A stretch of 64,000 nt of DNA, taken from contig NC_080714.1 of NCBI RefSeq assembly GCF_019097595.1, positions 7,363,259 to 7,427,258 of the forward strand. The letters run 5' to 3'. This document shows positions 1-17,720 of the stretch, one piece after another. Source of the stretch: Hemibagrus wyckioides. Lineage: Eukaryota; Chordata; Actinopteri; Siluriformes; Bagridae. The position numbers and the translations under genes are program-made. The notes beneath the pieces are model-generated. The model was not told the DNA's origin and searched no databases. It saw only the letters and a program-made list of their open reading frames with translations. The first letter of the stretch is position 1, and each line of letters begins with the position of its first letter.

Positions 1-257
1 TCCCCATCTCCCATGCCCTTTTGGGGGTGTTCACTGACCTCACGGAGCTGCTGCACCTCCAGCTTGAGGGCCTCGTGCTCCTCTTCCAGCTGGCTGTGTT
101 TGGTCTTGATAATGGCGCTCTCCTCCAACACGGCCAGGCCGTAGCGTGCCGCCTGCAGCTTCTCCTCATTGGCCTCCTGAAGCTCGGCGGAGAGCCGTTC
201 CACCTCAGCCTTCAGGTTCACTTCTCCTGTTGCCTCCATGTCCTCCTCCTCCTGCAT
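1..257 (-). CDS. Bicaudal-D family dynein adaptor, first coding exon (partial, runs off the left edge)
   Basis: Read on the minus strand, this exon opens with an ATG at 257-255 and stays open to the window edge (about 85 codons). The peptide begins MQEEEDMEATGEV and contains AEVERLSAELQ, then EEKLQAARYGLAVLEES. The A-A-x-x-G core (AARYG) followed by LAVLEE is the CC1-box signature of Bicaudal-D proteins, where it contacts the dynein light intermediate chain. BICD proteins are long coiled-coil adaptors linking dynein-dynactin to Rab6 vesicles, nuclear pores and mRNA cargo. The rest of the visible exon is charged heptad-like coiled coil (QLEEEHEALKLEVQQLREV). The farther upstream in-frame ATG was chosen; a second in-frame ATG lies at 239-237. 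It is more diverged from mammalian BICD1 and BICD2 than those are from each other, so the paralogue (bicd1, bicd2 or a fish-specific copy) is not assigned. Confidence 0.72.
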   Translation of the reverse strand, partial: MQEEEDMEATGEVNLKAEVERLSAELQEANEEKLQAARYGLAVLEESAIIKTKHSQLEEEHEALKLEVQQLREVSEHPQKGMGDG

Positions 258-1429
258 CCCCCTCCTTACACGTCACTCCGGGACACGATGGTCACGCCTG
301 CGCCCACATGGCCCTGCCATGCGACAGAGGGTTTACTGTAAGACTCGTCTGCAGCACGAGGCTCATGTAATCAAGAGCAGTGTATCACACGGCCTGCGTC
401 CAGCAGACTTCATCAGGGAATAGGATTTCGTTTAGCGGCTTAAGAGATATTAAGTCACTTTCAGTGGGATGTTCTCAATAGACAGGCAAATGGACGTTAG
501 GTGCATAAGTTTGTGCACCCTTATTAAAAAAAAAAAAATGATGCAACCAACAAGACATTTGTTACAAATTAGCTTCACAATGCTACGTGTGTAGGTAAGG
601 TGTGATGTACATATTAATAAACCATAATAATAATAATAATAATAATAATAATTATTATTATTATTATATTAATACATCTCCTCATTCTTTCAAGCCATAT
701 AATATTAATATTCTCCGTCACAGCTATCAATTTCCTGCAAATAAAATCTTGTTTAAACTTCTTATACTTTAAATAAGACTTTAAGTAAACACAGACTAGA
801 AAACACAGACAAGTAAACAAAGATTTTAGTAATTAAACAAGCTAAGCAGTGTCCTTTACAGCTATAGTCAGACAGCTGAACATGCACGAGCTGTTCTAAT
901 GCACGTGCTATTCTAATATAAAGACGACGAAAATTACATGACATTAGAATTAGTTCAGACAGTACACATTAACTGTTACGCTATACGTTATATCTGACCG
1001 TGGCTGGACAAACCCCAGGCATCCTCTGAGTGTTAGCTATGTCATGTCATGTCACATCGCCTACTCCCTCTTAGCAAGGAGGCTAATCAGGATACAGGGC
1101 ATATCGCTGGTGGTTGCAGTTAGCACGCTAGCTTCGTAATGAATTGTTGTCGGCGAGATGAAAGGAGTCTGGGGGTGTAATGTGTAATTAGTCGAGCAGA
1201 ACCAGCTACGTTAGCTATTTTAAACTAGCTGGAGCTAATTACCAGATAAACGTAACTGCGTTGCTATGCACCAGACATTAGCCTTTTTTTAAAAATGTAA
1301 AACACCCACCCAAAGACTTAGCTAGCTAACAGCTACATCTCTAACAGCAGAAGGAGTGGATGCTACTCTTAACCAGCTAGTTAGCTACGATATATAATTT
1401 ATTAGTGACCTAGTTAAACGGATTCTTAC
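258..1429 (-). other. Probable first intron and upstream leader of the BICD-family gene
   Basis: No coding exon is seen here. On the minus strand a clean splice donor (CCAGAAG, then GTAAGAAT) lies at 1429-1428 and would end an untranslated first exon. The matching acceptor upstream of the start codon could not be fixed. The stretch contains a (TAA)n run that switches to (ATT)n at about 627-668, giving a small inverted repeat, and several GCTAGC-rich segments at 1090-1400. Confidence 0.4.
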
Positions 1430-1700
1430 CTTCTGGAAATTGGTCCTAGGCGTTTACCAGTTCCTCAAATGTTTTAGAATATGACACACTGCAGATATTT
1501 CCAAAGATATCTACAATATCGAAGGACAGAAATATTCCGGTTAAATTCACAGCCGTGGCTCTCCTCCTCCTTCTCCTCCTCCTCCTTCGCGCGCGCTGAA
1601 GCTCCGGTTCAGTAGTGAATAACCGGCTCTTTCTTTCTTTTCCTCACTGCTTCCTTGACAACGTCAGCGCCGTAATTCAACCTCATTGGACAGGCAGTGC
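1430..1700 (-). promoter_or_regulatory. Candidate untranslated exon 1 and CpG-rich promoter of the BICD-family gene
   Basis: On the minus strand, a GC- and purine-rich leader around 1560-1610 (with a CGCGCGCG run near 1588-1595) runs into sequence ending in the splice donor at 1429-1428. An inverted CCAAT box (ATTGG on the plus strand, about 1684-1688) sits roughly 80-90 bp upstream of the GC-rich block, a normal distance for a TATA-less promoter. The transcription start itself was not determined. Confidence 0.45.
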
Positions 1701-1938
1701 ACTAGGTACTATCGAGGAGCTATTATCTTTCGCCCTATGTAGGGCGCCTGTTTAGAAAGTAAGTAGCGATACGAGACAAAACCAGAAAGTCCTGTTCTGT
1801 GGGAAGACAACGTAAAGTATTTTAACCTGAATGATGACTTACTCATGCAAGGCATTTTATTTATTCAAGATATGTCTTAATAAGACCATGTGAATCATTA
1901 ATAGTGAAAATGTGAGCAATAATAGGGAAAATGTATAG

Positions 1939-2269
<331 letters not shown>

Positions 2270-2321
2270 CAAAACGTTTTTTATTGTAAGTTTAGCAAAA
2301 TTAATTAAATATGTATATATT

Positions 2322-2423
2322 TGATCCTGCCTTGATGCCCGATGACACCACAGGCTCCCCGTGACCCGAGGATAGATTGGATAAGCGGTACAGACAATGA
2401 AATGAAATGAAAAAATGTATATA

Positions 2424-2453
<30 letters not shown>
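2322..2453 (+). repeat. 3' fragment of a tRNA-derived SINE followed by a (CA)n run
   Basis: The segment 2322-2412 closely matches the 3' end of the fuller SINE copy at 7335-7632: CCTGCCTTGATGCC, then CACAGGCTCCC, GGATAAGCGGTACAGACAA and an AAATG-type tail. A CA dinucleotide run follows at 2428-2453. Confidence 0.75.
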
Positions 2454-2455
<2 letters not shown>

Positions 2456-2848
2456 AATCAAGGTTTTAATTTTAATTATTTTAATAACGTGAAGATGCTC
2501 TTTAACTGAAAAGTTAAAGTTTATTGTTATATCAATGTTGTTTAATCAATAAAATACCATGCACTATCATAGAACTAACATACAATTTTTTTTTTGTCGT
2601 TTCTGACTATAACATTTATTGTAAAAAAAAAAAATCCTCTGTATTTCTATTTAGGAATAGAAATGAACATGTAAAATTTAAAGAGATGTAGTTTAGATGT
2701 AATTGATCCATTACTACTGCTGCTAAAAAGAAAGAAAGAAAGAAAGAAATGGATAGATGAACACATTTCAGTCATTGTTCTAGGAGATCATACAGTACAG
2801 CATGCTATGTGGATCTCACCACCATGTGGTCACTGAAAGTGAGTGCAC

Positions 2849-3109
2849 TCAGCCTGCTCGCCATCTTCCCAAGCTTTCCCATCCACTGACGTCATTACAC
2901 ACGAAGCTGCAGTAGAAAAACACAAAGGCCACAAGAAGCAAAGCCGCCAAAACCAAGTGTAGGATGTAAATTATTATGACATCAAAAGTAATATGTGAGG
3001 TTCCCATGCCCATTAAAGCCAGAAAAACAGCAAGTGGGAAGATGAAGAGAGACCGAGACCTTGCTCTAGTGTGGGAAACTCCGTGCCAGGCATCCACACA
3101 ACCCTCCAA
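2849..3109 (-). other. Unassigned open frame with two hydrophobic stretches; coding status doubtful
   Basis: An 86-codon frame on the minus strand encodes a basic N-terminal part (HTRARSRS) followed by two hydrophobic stretches, LFIFPLAVFLALMGMG and VIIIYILHLVLAALLLVAF. It resembles a small two-pass membrane protein in shape, but I do not recognise a family and no splice sites clearly frame it. It overlaps a perfect CRE (2887-2894) and lies in the renin upstream region, so it may be non-coding regulatory sequence that happens to stay open. Confidence 0.15.
2887..2894. promoter_or_regulatory. Perfect palindromic cAMP-response element (TGACGTCA)
   Basis: An exact TGACGTCA lies about 1.4 kb upstream of the renin start codon. 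Mammalian renin is strongly cAMP-driven, and its distal enhancer contains a CRE. Assigning this site to renin is inference from position. Confidence 0.45.
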
Positions 3110-3115
3110 GATTAA

Positions 3116-3128
3116 AGGTCAGAGGTCA
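3116..3128. promoter_or_regulatory. DR1 nuclear-receptor half-site pair (AGGTCA-g-AGGTCA)
   Basis: Two perfect AGGTCA half sites are separated by one base, the DR1 arrangement bound by RXR heterodimers, PPAR, HNF4 or COUP-TF. It lies 222 bp from the CRE and about 1.2 kb upstream of renin. A further AGGTCA-type half site occurs near 4078-4085, paired with a TGACCT near 4065. Confidence 0.45.
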
Positions 3129-3129
3129 C

Positions 3130-4318
3130 GTTGAGCTGCCTGCCGTCATGTTGAGGCCAAGAGCGTCAGCACGAAGCCAGAGAGGTGCCATGATGCAACT
3201 AAAATATAAAGAATTCATGTAATTCCTGAAGGCACCAGTAACATGGGGTGACACACTGTCTGACATTTACGTAATATCGTGAGCATGAATTGCATATTCA
3301 TTTACGTAATACAAAAGTGTGAGGAAAAATAACCATTCACAAACCATGCCTGATGAAGTCGTTGAGGAGTGAAGTGAGCTGATGCTTCTGAATTAGTCAC
3401 CTGGCTGCTATCAAAGCCTGGGAACGACTTAAGTGGGAACCTTTAACCTGAGACTGACGTTAGAAGTGCTATCTGACTCCACTACAGTGCGGCTGCTATG
3501 ACACTGTGGGAACAATTACATCCCCGTCTAACACTCTAGCCTAGATACTCTTGTAGCAGGTGTTAGGTCTGAATGCACAGATCCACAAGTCTATCACACA
3601 CACGTAAACACGCACACACACAAAAAAACAAGTTCATATAAAAACAGTGTGTGTAAGCAGATTCAAGCTGATACAGCAAAAGAGGAAAAATCCAACACAT
3701 GCATAGTGGCCGATAAAGGAGTTTGGTGAGGGATCACTTATTCATGTTGATTTGAGATATGAGATAATTATTATATATTATCTTTTTAATACAGGCACAG
3801 AGAGTTCTAGTTCTGAACACATAAGATCACTGTGACCTAAAACTGTACCTCCATTAAGAAGCACTGCTTTAAAGGAAGCTGAGTGCTACAAGACTAAGTT
3901 TCCAACAAAAAACAAGAGTGAGCTCGCTTTAGGAGAGATAATCAGTTTTAATCCCCTTAGAATCAGACTGTTTAGTCACGATCCACATTATGCCCAATAT
4001 TTCCGCAGTGGGTTTCTACCACCCGTTTGAATATTGTGCAATTGAGGAATATCTGGTCTACATGACCTCCTGAAGGGTAAAAGGTCACTCATCGGGGGAG
4101 CACTTAATCAAGGAAGAACGGGATGGTAGAGAGAGAGTGAGAGAGATAGAGAGATAAATAGCGAGGGGATTGCAGGAGGAAGTTAGTATCACTGTTATAA
4201 CGGACAAGGAAAGACAAGTTTCTCGGTTAAAGGCTGTGAACTACAGGAGCCGTCGTAGGAGTGCAGGGTTAAGAGGTTCTCATAGCCATCTGCTCAGTTT
4301 TCTGCTGCATCTGGAGAG
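3130..4318 (+). other. Renin 5' flank and 5' untranslated region
   Basis: There is no convincing upstream exon. The stretch contains a (CA)-rich segment near 3595-3625, GA-rich sequence at 4125-4160, and the leader that runs into the renin ATG. No clear TATA box could be fixed; AT-rich candidates lie near 4150-4200. Confidence 0.4.
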
Positions 4319-11556
<7,238 letters not shown>

Positions 11557-11589
11557 CACTCTCCAGGGCATTACAGATATTATTATAGC

Positions 11590-12310
11590 GTAACATACCA
11601 TACCTTACCATATCACACAATACCATATCCTACCACACCTTATATTATCACACCACACCATATCACATCCTACCATAGCCTACTAGACCCTACCACACCA
11701 CATCACATCCTACCCCACATAATACCACACCCTACCATACTACACCATATCACATCCTACCTCACCCTACCTCACCACAACATACCATGCCCTATTACAC
11801 CTGACTATACCATGCCATAACACACCCTACCCCACCCTACTACACCACACCATACCACAACCTACCATATCACACCCACCACACCCTACTATACCACACC
11901 CTACCACAGCTTTCTATGTCATATGATACCACATCATATCACATCCTACCCCTCCCTGCTACACCGCACCATACCACACCCTACAACCCATGCCATGCCA
12001 CACCCTACAACCCACACCATGCCACACCCTATATCAGACCATACGACACCACACCTTTCCATATCACACCATACCCTACCCAACCATTCCATTCTGTACT
12101 ATTCCACACCATACAATACCTTACCCTAATACACCAAACCATACCACACCCTTTGATGCCACATTATATCATACAACACCCAACACTTTCATATTATCCT
12201 ACTAATATCACAATCCTTATCATGGCATAAGACACCAGCACACCATACCATAACACACCGCCATACCATACTACACTACATCATCATACCACACCATAAA
12301 ACAACACACC
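11590..12310. repeat. Degenerate satellite of CCATACCACACCCTA-type units downstream of renin
   Basis: About 720 bp consist almost entirely of the words ACACC, CCATA, CCTAC and ACCACA in varying order, with nearly no G on the plus strand. The unit appears to be a 5-bp (ACACC / ATACC / CCTAC) register with 10-15 bp super-units. It starts about 35 bp after the renin stop, so it probably lies in the renin 3' UTR or just beyond it. Confidence 0.85.
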
Positions 12311-13439
12311 AGCCATTATCACATTGACAGATGCTGCTTTTATACCACAGACCTGAAGAATTCTCACATATATGATTGTTCTGACCAAACACCAAGATTG
12401 TAAAAAAAAAATCCTTTTTCCTGCTCAGCTGTAAAGATGGATTGGGTTTTGCTTGACCTGTAATTAGATTTAGACGAAATTCCTTCTTAGTTTCAGAATG
12501 AACTTTTCCACCCACTTACAGACAATGCAGTGCTTTGATAGAAAGCCCCAAACTGTGCACTCAGAAAGAAAAGGAAATACCTTTTCAACACTTTCTTTTT
12601 TAGCAGTTTCAGATAAGCAATTTTTTTGTTCTTGCCACACAAGGTCTGTCTGGGTGTCAGTATCCCAAAAGCATTTTGACTGATAGCATCTAAATCTGCA
12701 CATACAGTTTTATATATTTATATGTGTTTCTGTCAGAACATATATCAAAAAAACATTTGGAAACTATCTAAATGAGATTCCAACTTTTTATTTTAGCACA
12801 GGCCAGGTTAAATAAGACACAAACCTTTGAGTGATCTGAGTGAAAATGCCCCACTGATGCTCTAAAACACTGCAATAGTGTTTAGGCCAACTTAATTTCT
12901 GGCAGAAGCTAGTGCACACTTTTAGTACCAGCAATTTTTCTATATACTATACTTCACTATACACAAAACGTAGTTACTCTCAGTTACTGTTACAGATCTT
13001 TGGTATATCTGTAAACATTTTAATTAATTTCCTTTCATGAATGGCTATTTGCTAGTTTGCACTTTAAACGGGGCCGTACTTTATTATAAACCTCTGCTCG
13101 CCCTAGCACAGGCTTTTTGGCATTGCTTTTCATATGGTCCTTATTTGAAATATTATTCTTATTTGTACTGTATTTGTTCCATCTCTTTTTGCTCTCATTA
13201 GCCCTTCTGCTTTATTCATTTAAGGATGTTTAATCAGTTCATTTCACTGTTCTACTGTGATTTATTTCCTTTACTGTAGTAATAAAGAGAGGAACTGACT
13301 GACTGCATTGCGATTCAATTGAAAAGAGCTTTATTTTCGAGAATCTTTAGCATGTTTAGCGCTTTATTTTGAAGGTGTCTCCAGGGTCAGCTCTTTAAAT
13401 AAAAAAAATACAGGATATTCAATAACCTTTCTAATATCT

Positions 13440-13812
13440 GACCCTATGTAAATGACCAGGGGGCCAACTCCATAATAAATTCATGTGCATGTAAAGGCAA
13501 ATGTCCCAGTTTTGACCTGGCTTGCAGTCTCCGCTCTAATTCATCCCAAAGGTGTTCTATCAGGTTGAAGTCAGGCCTTTATGGACCTTGCTTTGTGTAC
13601 TGGTGTGCGGTCATGTTGGAACAAGAAGGGGTCATCCCCAAACTGTACCCACAAACTTGGGAGCATGAAATTGTCCAAAATGTCTTGGTATGCTGAAGCA
13701 TTAAGAGTTCCTTTCACTGGAACTAAGAGGCCGAGCCCAATCCCTGAAAAACAACACCTGAATTCAATGATTTGGAGGGGTTTCCCAAAACCTTTGGCAA
13801 TATAGTGTATAA
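13440..13812 (-). mobile_element. Tc1/mariner-type transposase remnant (MITE-like)
   Basis: The sequence is the reverse of the transposase C-terminal region present on the plus strand at 51128-51442: reading minus, it carries the path [12 protein letters not shown], then QFGDDPFLFQHD-type and NLIEHLWDEL-type remnants with breaks. It ends in CTTTGGCAATATAGTGTA, a terminus shared with the copy at 51443-51888. It is non-functional. Confidence 0.7.
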
Positions 13813-15147
13813 ATAGGTCAAAATAATACTTTTATATTAATGACAACAATTATTCAAGTATTTTAGTAATCGCAACAATTATTAGACTATTTTCACCCCT
13901 CCTGAAAGGAAGTTCTTTGATATTTAATAATAATGACCAAAATACAAAAAAAAAAAAAAAAAGATGTCTAAAAGGTGAATAAGATGATTAATAAGATTTT
14001 TCTTTCTCTTGTTTCTCATTCAATTTCTAATATTTAATATATTAATATGTAATATTTAATATCTGTTATATCTGTCACAAAGGTTACAGTTATCCTGTTA
14101 GACTCCTGCAGTATGAGATACAATAACAAATGTTAAAGGTCTTTTCATCCTGAACAATAACAGGAAAGACAAGTCTTTCAGGCAGTGCTCTCTTCATCAC
14201 GAAAGAAAACCGAAACCCAATTGGGAAAAGGTCGAGTTCATCGCCACGCTAAATCGTGCCAGAGGTTTGCACTGTATATGTCCCTGCTGTTCGTTTGGTT
14301 TCAGTGACAACCTCAGCAAAGCCATAAATACAAATGTGTATCATGAATGTGGTCGTTCTGTTTGGTTGGGAAAATCCACTGGAATGGGCAGTTGGCGAGC
14401 CGTGAAAATAGCATCTTGTGATGCGGTGCACTTTTGTGTGCATCAGCAAATATTTCAACACATCCTTCTATTGTTCTCTCGGTTGTACTTCGGCACAAAC
14501 TCTATAAAAGGTCACAACAAATATTTACATCGTTGGAATGACTTTGTAAAAAAATATATATGCTACTAATTTTACAGGAAACGCCTACAGCAAGGAGGTC
14601 AGGTTAAATGTAGCATGTGATTATATCCTAAATGTGATGGATTTAATGTTCTCGATTTATTACTGTATATGTATATGTCCTGGACAGAAGTATACAGATT
14701 ACTGCACTGCACTGAGTAGAAGATTTATCATTTCAGCTTTCTGAGATGAAAAAAAGGAAGAAAACCTTTTGGTTGGAAGGAATAATTCAGACAATAAACA
14801 TTTGAAGTATTCAGTTAACACAAATTCAGAATTGCACAATGGCAGAAAATCTTATGTTCCTGTGTAGTTTATACTATAGTGTTGTTGAATTCTCGATTCT
14901 GATTGGTCAGAAGGTGTTGATTCCTTTTCTGTAACAGTGTGCATCCCCAATTCACCCAGCATTCCTGGTTCAGATCTTCATCATGTACTGAATTTAAATC
15001 TGGTTGATTTGAGAGAGTAGGGAATTTCAGATGAAAACCTTGTCAATGACAACTTTGTCAATATATATATTTATATATATATAATTGACACTTGACTTGG
15101 CTGGACAATTGCCTGTAGAAAGGATATTATTCATAATCACACTCTCT

Positions 15148-15436
15148 GGTGTCACCCAAATGAGGATGGGTTCCCTTTTGAGTCTGGTTTCTCTCAAGGT
15201 TTCTTCCTCTTACCATCTAAGGGAGTTTTTCCTTTCCTTTTTCCAGTCGCTTCAGGCTTGCTCATTAGGGATAAATACACGTACATTTAAATATAAGTCT
15301 AATATTAATCTTGACATTTTTGTCTAATATTAATCTTGAACTTTTTGTACTATATTTCTTATGGTCTGTAAAGCTGCTTTGAGACAATATAAATATAAAT
15401 ATATATATATATATAAAAAATTGAATTGAATTGAAT
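15148..15436 (+). repeat. Non-LTR-like repeat 3' end with ATTGA tandem tail
   Basis: It contains GGTTTCTTCCTCTTACCATC, AAGGGAGTTTTTCC, CTCATTAGGGATAAATAC and CTGTAAAGCTGCTTTGAGAC, then a TTGAATTGAATTGAATG tail. Two further copies occur: 23275-23533 (plus) and 34568-34735 (minus). The short tandem 3' tail is typical of non-LTR retrotransposition. Confidence 0.7.
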
Positions 15437-16279
15437 GATTATAAATCAGAGGCTTGTGAATATACCAGTCAACATCAAACTCCACGTTTCTGCACATGCA
15501 ATACTAAACTCAACAAAAGAAAAGACTTACAGAGAAACATAACCACAGTTTATCCAGTTTGTGTGAGAGATACGACACCCTATGGGCACACTGTTAAAAA
15601 TAATCATTTTGCCAGGCTGAAGTTAATTCTTATTTTTAATAACAGTTCATTCTGAAGTGTATTATTCTACAAATATTACATATATTATAACAGCTGGCCA
15701 ACTACAATTTACTTTTGATTTAATAAAGAATAAAAATTAGGTTACTGCAGCTATTAACAGTCCTTGCCTCACCGGCTTCTTTTTTTCTCCATCTTTATAA
15801 GTCAAACAAAACAAAACAAAAAAACATCAGAAAATGCTTTGCTGAGGACTTTCCTATGAAGTTAAAGCTTGACCACTGACTGTTACAAAGCTCTGGAGAC
15901 TCCTTGCATAATTTTGAATAAAGGCGTCACCAGAACAACAAATAATATTATTTATTTATTTATTTAGTATTTATTTGTTTTATTAATTACATTTTATTTT
16001 ATTCAACTTAATTTTATTTTATTTTAGTTATTTATTTATTGGAAGGCTTAGAATATGTGGATTGGTTGCCTGTGTATGAGCAATTTCTGTAAAAACTATA
16101 ATGCACTATAAACAACACATTAATTTAAGCCTATGATTTGAATTAATACCCAGTATTGCTGTTATTCAAGTATTTATTATTAATGAAGAAATGCTTCAAT
16201 CCGTAATAACAAGATTGTTGACCTATTTCACTAACAAAATAAACATAATAACACTAAGCTAGTCTCTTGTATAATAACA

Positions 16280-16374
16280 GGAGGGAGGGAGAGAGAAGAG
16301 AGACGGAGAGGGTGAAAGAGGGAGATAGAGAGAGAGAAGGAGAGTGAAGAGAGAAAGAGAGAGGGTGAGAGAGG

Positions 16375-16436
<62 letters not shown>

Positions 16437-16480
16437 GTAGGGAGAGGGAAAGAGAGAGGGTGAGAGAAGGAGAGAGAGAA
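16280..16480. repeat. GA-rich block with pure (GA)n core upstream of csf1
   Basis: A 200-bp purine tract contains a pure GA run of about 50 bp (16383-16432). It ends about 230 bp upstream of the csf1 start codon, so it is in the promoter or 5' UTR. Long GA tracts bind GAGA-type factors and can form triplex DNA. Confidence 0.9.
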
Positions 16481-16711
16481 GGGTGGGAGGGTCAAACCCA
16501 AAACCAAAGAGGGGAGAAGTGACAGAACTTGGCAGTATTCTTTCATCTGTGGAGTGTTGCTCTGCTCTGCTCTCATATGGATTAAATCCTTTATGATCAA
16601 CGGCTCTGGGTTTCATAAATAGTATTTTCATAAATTTTCTTGAAACTCAACAGTCTTTCAATGTTCTCAAATGCATCTAAGTGAAGAACATCATTTTCTC
16701 CTGCTGGATCC

Positions 16712-17099
16712 ATGAGCCAGATGAACCTTTACACCTCTGCCCACATTCTCCACCAGACCCAGGTATGTACTGAGAGCATGTGAGTGAAGAGAGAGCTGAA
16801 ATTACTGATGAATGAAAGAACAGGTACTGCTGCTGATGCACCGGGTTTTACGAATGAACATGATGAATAGACTCAAGACTCAAGGCACAAGAATAGACCT
16901 CAGTGCTTTCTCTTAAACCTGGGAAAAAATGAATATTTTTTATACCGCAGCTCTGTTGAAAGCTCTATTCTGATTGGTCAGACAGTGTTGATTACATTTC
17001 CATAGCAATAACTAGATAGAGCAAGACAAATACAGGTTTATGCTACCATGTTTATTCTTATACATTATCATAACTATAGGATCAACTCATTCAGTTTAA

Positions 17100-17178
<79 letters not shown>

Positions 17179-17667
17179 ACCAAAAAAGTGTAGTCATTGA
17201 TACAGTGAAGTTTTCTATGAGGGAGCTCTATTAAGCATGCTTGAAAGGAGTCTCCACTTCTAGTACTATGTAATGCTCAAACATAATAACTATATTATGA
17301 GACTATATGAGTCTTCAGGACAAAGGACAGGCTGTCTGTAGCATAACAAGCTACATGTTCCTCTTAGTAACTGCAAATAGAAAGAGAAAAAAGGAAGCAG
17401 GTGAGGGAAGGACTTCATTCCACAGCAAGTATATTCCAGGAATAAACAAACGAATAAAGAAAGACATTTCGACTTTTAATTAATAAAATCATTTTAATTA
17501 GTGGCTAATTGCTATTGTTATTGGAAAATAATCCATCACCCTGAAATAAAAATCTGTTATTACTTATATGCTGTATTAATTGAGGTCTTATGGAATTCAG
17601 CTTCTTTATATGCTTTATAGGCTTAGTGGTTAGCAGGTTTGCCTCACACCTTGGATCCTGCCTCTGC

Positions 17668-17720
<53 letters not shown>

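Larger units (their letters stand above)
12311..16711. other. Intergenic region between renin and csf1, repeats only
   Basis: No gene is supported. Contents seen: an AATAAA at 13281-13286 that could be a distal polyadenylation signal for renin; a Tc1-type remnant (13440-13812); a GATTCTGATTGGTCAG-type module near 14895; a non-LTR tail (15148-15436); ATTT-rich sequence at 15945-16035; and a GA-rich block (16280-16480). The open frame at 14267-14569 has no recognisable features. Confidence 0.6.

Noticed and set aside
13581..13805. Plus-strand frame of 74 codons (WNKKGSSPNCTH-like)
   Set aside because: It is the antisense reading of a decayed Tc1 transposase; the same pattern appears at 51059-51436.
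14267..14569. 100-codon plus-strand frame
   Set aside because: No recognisable motif, no good context, and a competing antisense frame of similar length suggests chance.
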